From Elysia crispata (taxonomy: Eukaryota; Mollusca; Gastropoda; Plakobranchidae), in contig JAWDGP010003792.1 of assembly GCA_033675545.1 (NCBI GenBank), forward strand, positions 745,001 through 809,000: a stretch of DNA of 64,000 nt, written 5' to 3'. The notes below the pieces were generated by a model. That model was given only the letters and a program-made list of their open reading frames with translations, was not told the origin of the DNA and did not search any database. Below, one piece after another: positions 62,878 to 64,000 of this stretch. Each line of letters starts with the position of its first letter. Within the stretch, counting starts at the first letter, position 1. The position numbers and the translations under genes are program-made.

Positions 62878-63066
62878 GAAGGTGGGAACAAAGAACAGTT
62901 ACATTCACCTTTAAGTAATCAAATTATTTTCAACTAGAAAAGTTTACAGCATTCAATGATTGGACTTTGATTTTGAAACTTTTGCTTTTAGCCCTCTAAT
63001 GAATACTATACACATGTTTTAGATCCAATTTGTTTTTAATCTAATTTTATTATGGCTGACCTTATC

Positions 63067-63160
63067 TTCCCGAACACTCAGAAAAATAAACCGGAAACTT
63101 ATTTTCCTGAACACTCGGAAAAATAAGTTTCGGATTTATTTTCCCGAACACATAGAAACA
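63067..63160. repeat. Short tandem units with an embedded hairpin
   Basis: Downstream of GTF2H5, about three diverged units share C(C/T)GAACACTC(A/G)GAAAAATAA at spacing near 37 bp. Between 63091 and 63133 an imperfect inverted repeat (CCGGAAACTTATTTTCC against GGAAAAATAAGTTTCGG) could form a stem of about 17 bp. Confidence 0.65.
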
Positions 63161-63287
63161 TAGGTATCTCCTTAAAGAATCATTTGTAAGTAATGTGCAG
63201 TTGAGTGATAAAACAGACAATTAGAAAAAGTAGTTTGTACACCTCGCAACCTGGGCAGTACACTGAACAGGACGCCACAGAAAGAAG

Positions 63288-63625
63288 TCATTGTATCAAT
63301 TGAAAATGGTCACGAATCCACTCCAAATCATCCAGATTATCCTGATTCCAATGCGTTGGAAGTGAAACCATTGCTCACAACCTGGGTTGTCACAATAGAT
63401 AATTTTTAGCCTATGTTTGTCCAATGTTTTACAATTAGGGCAGGTATAAATCTTTTTCTCTTTAATATAAAGAATATTGCGAAAACAAATCCAACCGTCT
63501 GCAATAAAGTAGGGCCTTAAATCCTCCTTCAGACAGTTAACTATTTCGTTTGGCACGTTCTTTGGCAGGTATTCAATGTGTTCCTCACACAGTTGTTTCT
63601 TTCTCATTAGGGTTTGGCTGATCAT
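63288..63625 (-). pseudogene. Decayed PHD-finger ORF, probably from a mobile element
   Basis: The ATG at 63623-63625 opens about 109 codons. The second half shows a PHD-type zinc site: CPNC, then CDNPGC, then WFH. The next ligand of the H-x-x-C motif is Arg instead of Cys. Just after it the frame breaks: the open frame reads IRIIWMIWSGF, while the +1 frame reads DNLDDLEWIRDH, the typical acidic end of a PHD finger, and then stops at 63288. There the final Trp-x-Cys is also Arg. A one-base frameshift plus two lost cysteines indicate a nonfunctional copy. Stand-alone PHD fingers of this kind occur in invertebrate repeat families, but I cannot name the family. Confidence 0.6.
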
Positions 63626-64000
63626 CTCTTAGTCAAAGGAAAGCCTCTGGAGAACTCTTGGTCTTCTTTTTCTAGAAGAATGATATTCCAAAATGACTCT
63701 TTAATCTGTGTTTGAAATATATCGACCTATCTAAAGGTACGAAGACACAGATAAAAGAGAAACAGCCTGGAAAGCAACCCAAAAGATGAATGAATCTAAA
63801 TGAATAGTCGCATAAATACATTCTTACATTTCATGAAATCTCAACTGTTCACATTAATAGTGAGACTAATTCTCTGAGCCAAAAACAATAAACACTCACA
63901 TTTGACCCTTGAAAACCCTGTTCCTTTGCTAGAATATCCACCAAAGTGTTTGCACTTGAAAGTGATTATCTGGTATTTGAATTTCTCTTTAAAGTGCAAG

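Larger units (their letters stand above)
62878..64000. other. Sequence downstream of GTF2H5
   Basis: It contains the presumed GTF2H5 3' UTR, the short tandem/hairpin repeat and the PHD relic. From 63626 to the window end I see AT-rich sequence with no recognisable feature. Confidence 0.5.

Overview
This is an AT-rich animal nuclear window, rich in introns and repeats. Short exons with GT/AG introns, polyadenylation signals, tRNA-derived SINEs, small inverted-repeat transposons and long microsatellites rule out a prokaryote. The gene content (a motile-cilium gene, a lysosomal membrane protein, a TFIIH subunit) is general to animals. The repeat style, including frequent TAGATC palindromes and TC/TATC/ATC microsatellites, suggests a gastropod mollusc, possibly a pulmonate freshwater snail. 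That lineage call is inference. No sequence search was possible, and homologies rest on recognition of conserved protein stretches.

Layout: (1) 1-9359 is intergenic, with SINE relics and very long TC, TATC, AAG and ATC microsatellites; no gene there is secure. (2) 9386-44554 (+) is CFAP44 (WDR52), reconstructed as 41 exons whose splice phases all agree, giving 2210 codons plus stop. It has a long acidic N-terminal tail, a WD40 region and a coiled-coil C-terminal half. A good RFX X-box match lies 12 bp upstream of its ATG. Its introns carry two TTAA-flanked piggyBac-like elements, a TA-flanked MITE, a reverse-transcriptase relic, a SINE, a 41-bp minisatellite and a block of diverged repeats. 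(3) 44555-47264 is convergent intergenic sequence with a second TA-flanked MITE. (4) 47265-60905 (-) is TMEM192 in six exons (277 aa). Its last intron (about 8 kb) holds a compound CA/TA/TG microsatellite, a possible Sec20-like relic and a roughly 100-bp tandem repeat. (5) 60906-62174 is the head-to-head spacer between TMEM192 and GTF2H5. (6) 62175-62877 (+) is GTF2H5, two exons, 71 aa, the same length as the human protein. (7) 63288-63625 (-) is a decayed PHD-finger ORF, probably from a mobile element.

The three genes have unrelated jobs: axonemal dynein tethering, the lysosomal membrane, and transcription/DNA repair. Nothing indicates a functional cluster. The most notable observations are the run of in-frame-skippable exons in the CFAP44 N-terminal tail, the X-box next to its start, and the set of small DNA transposons with readable ends.
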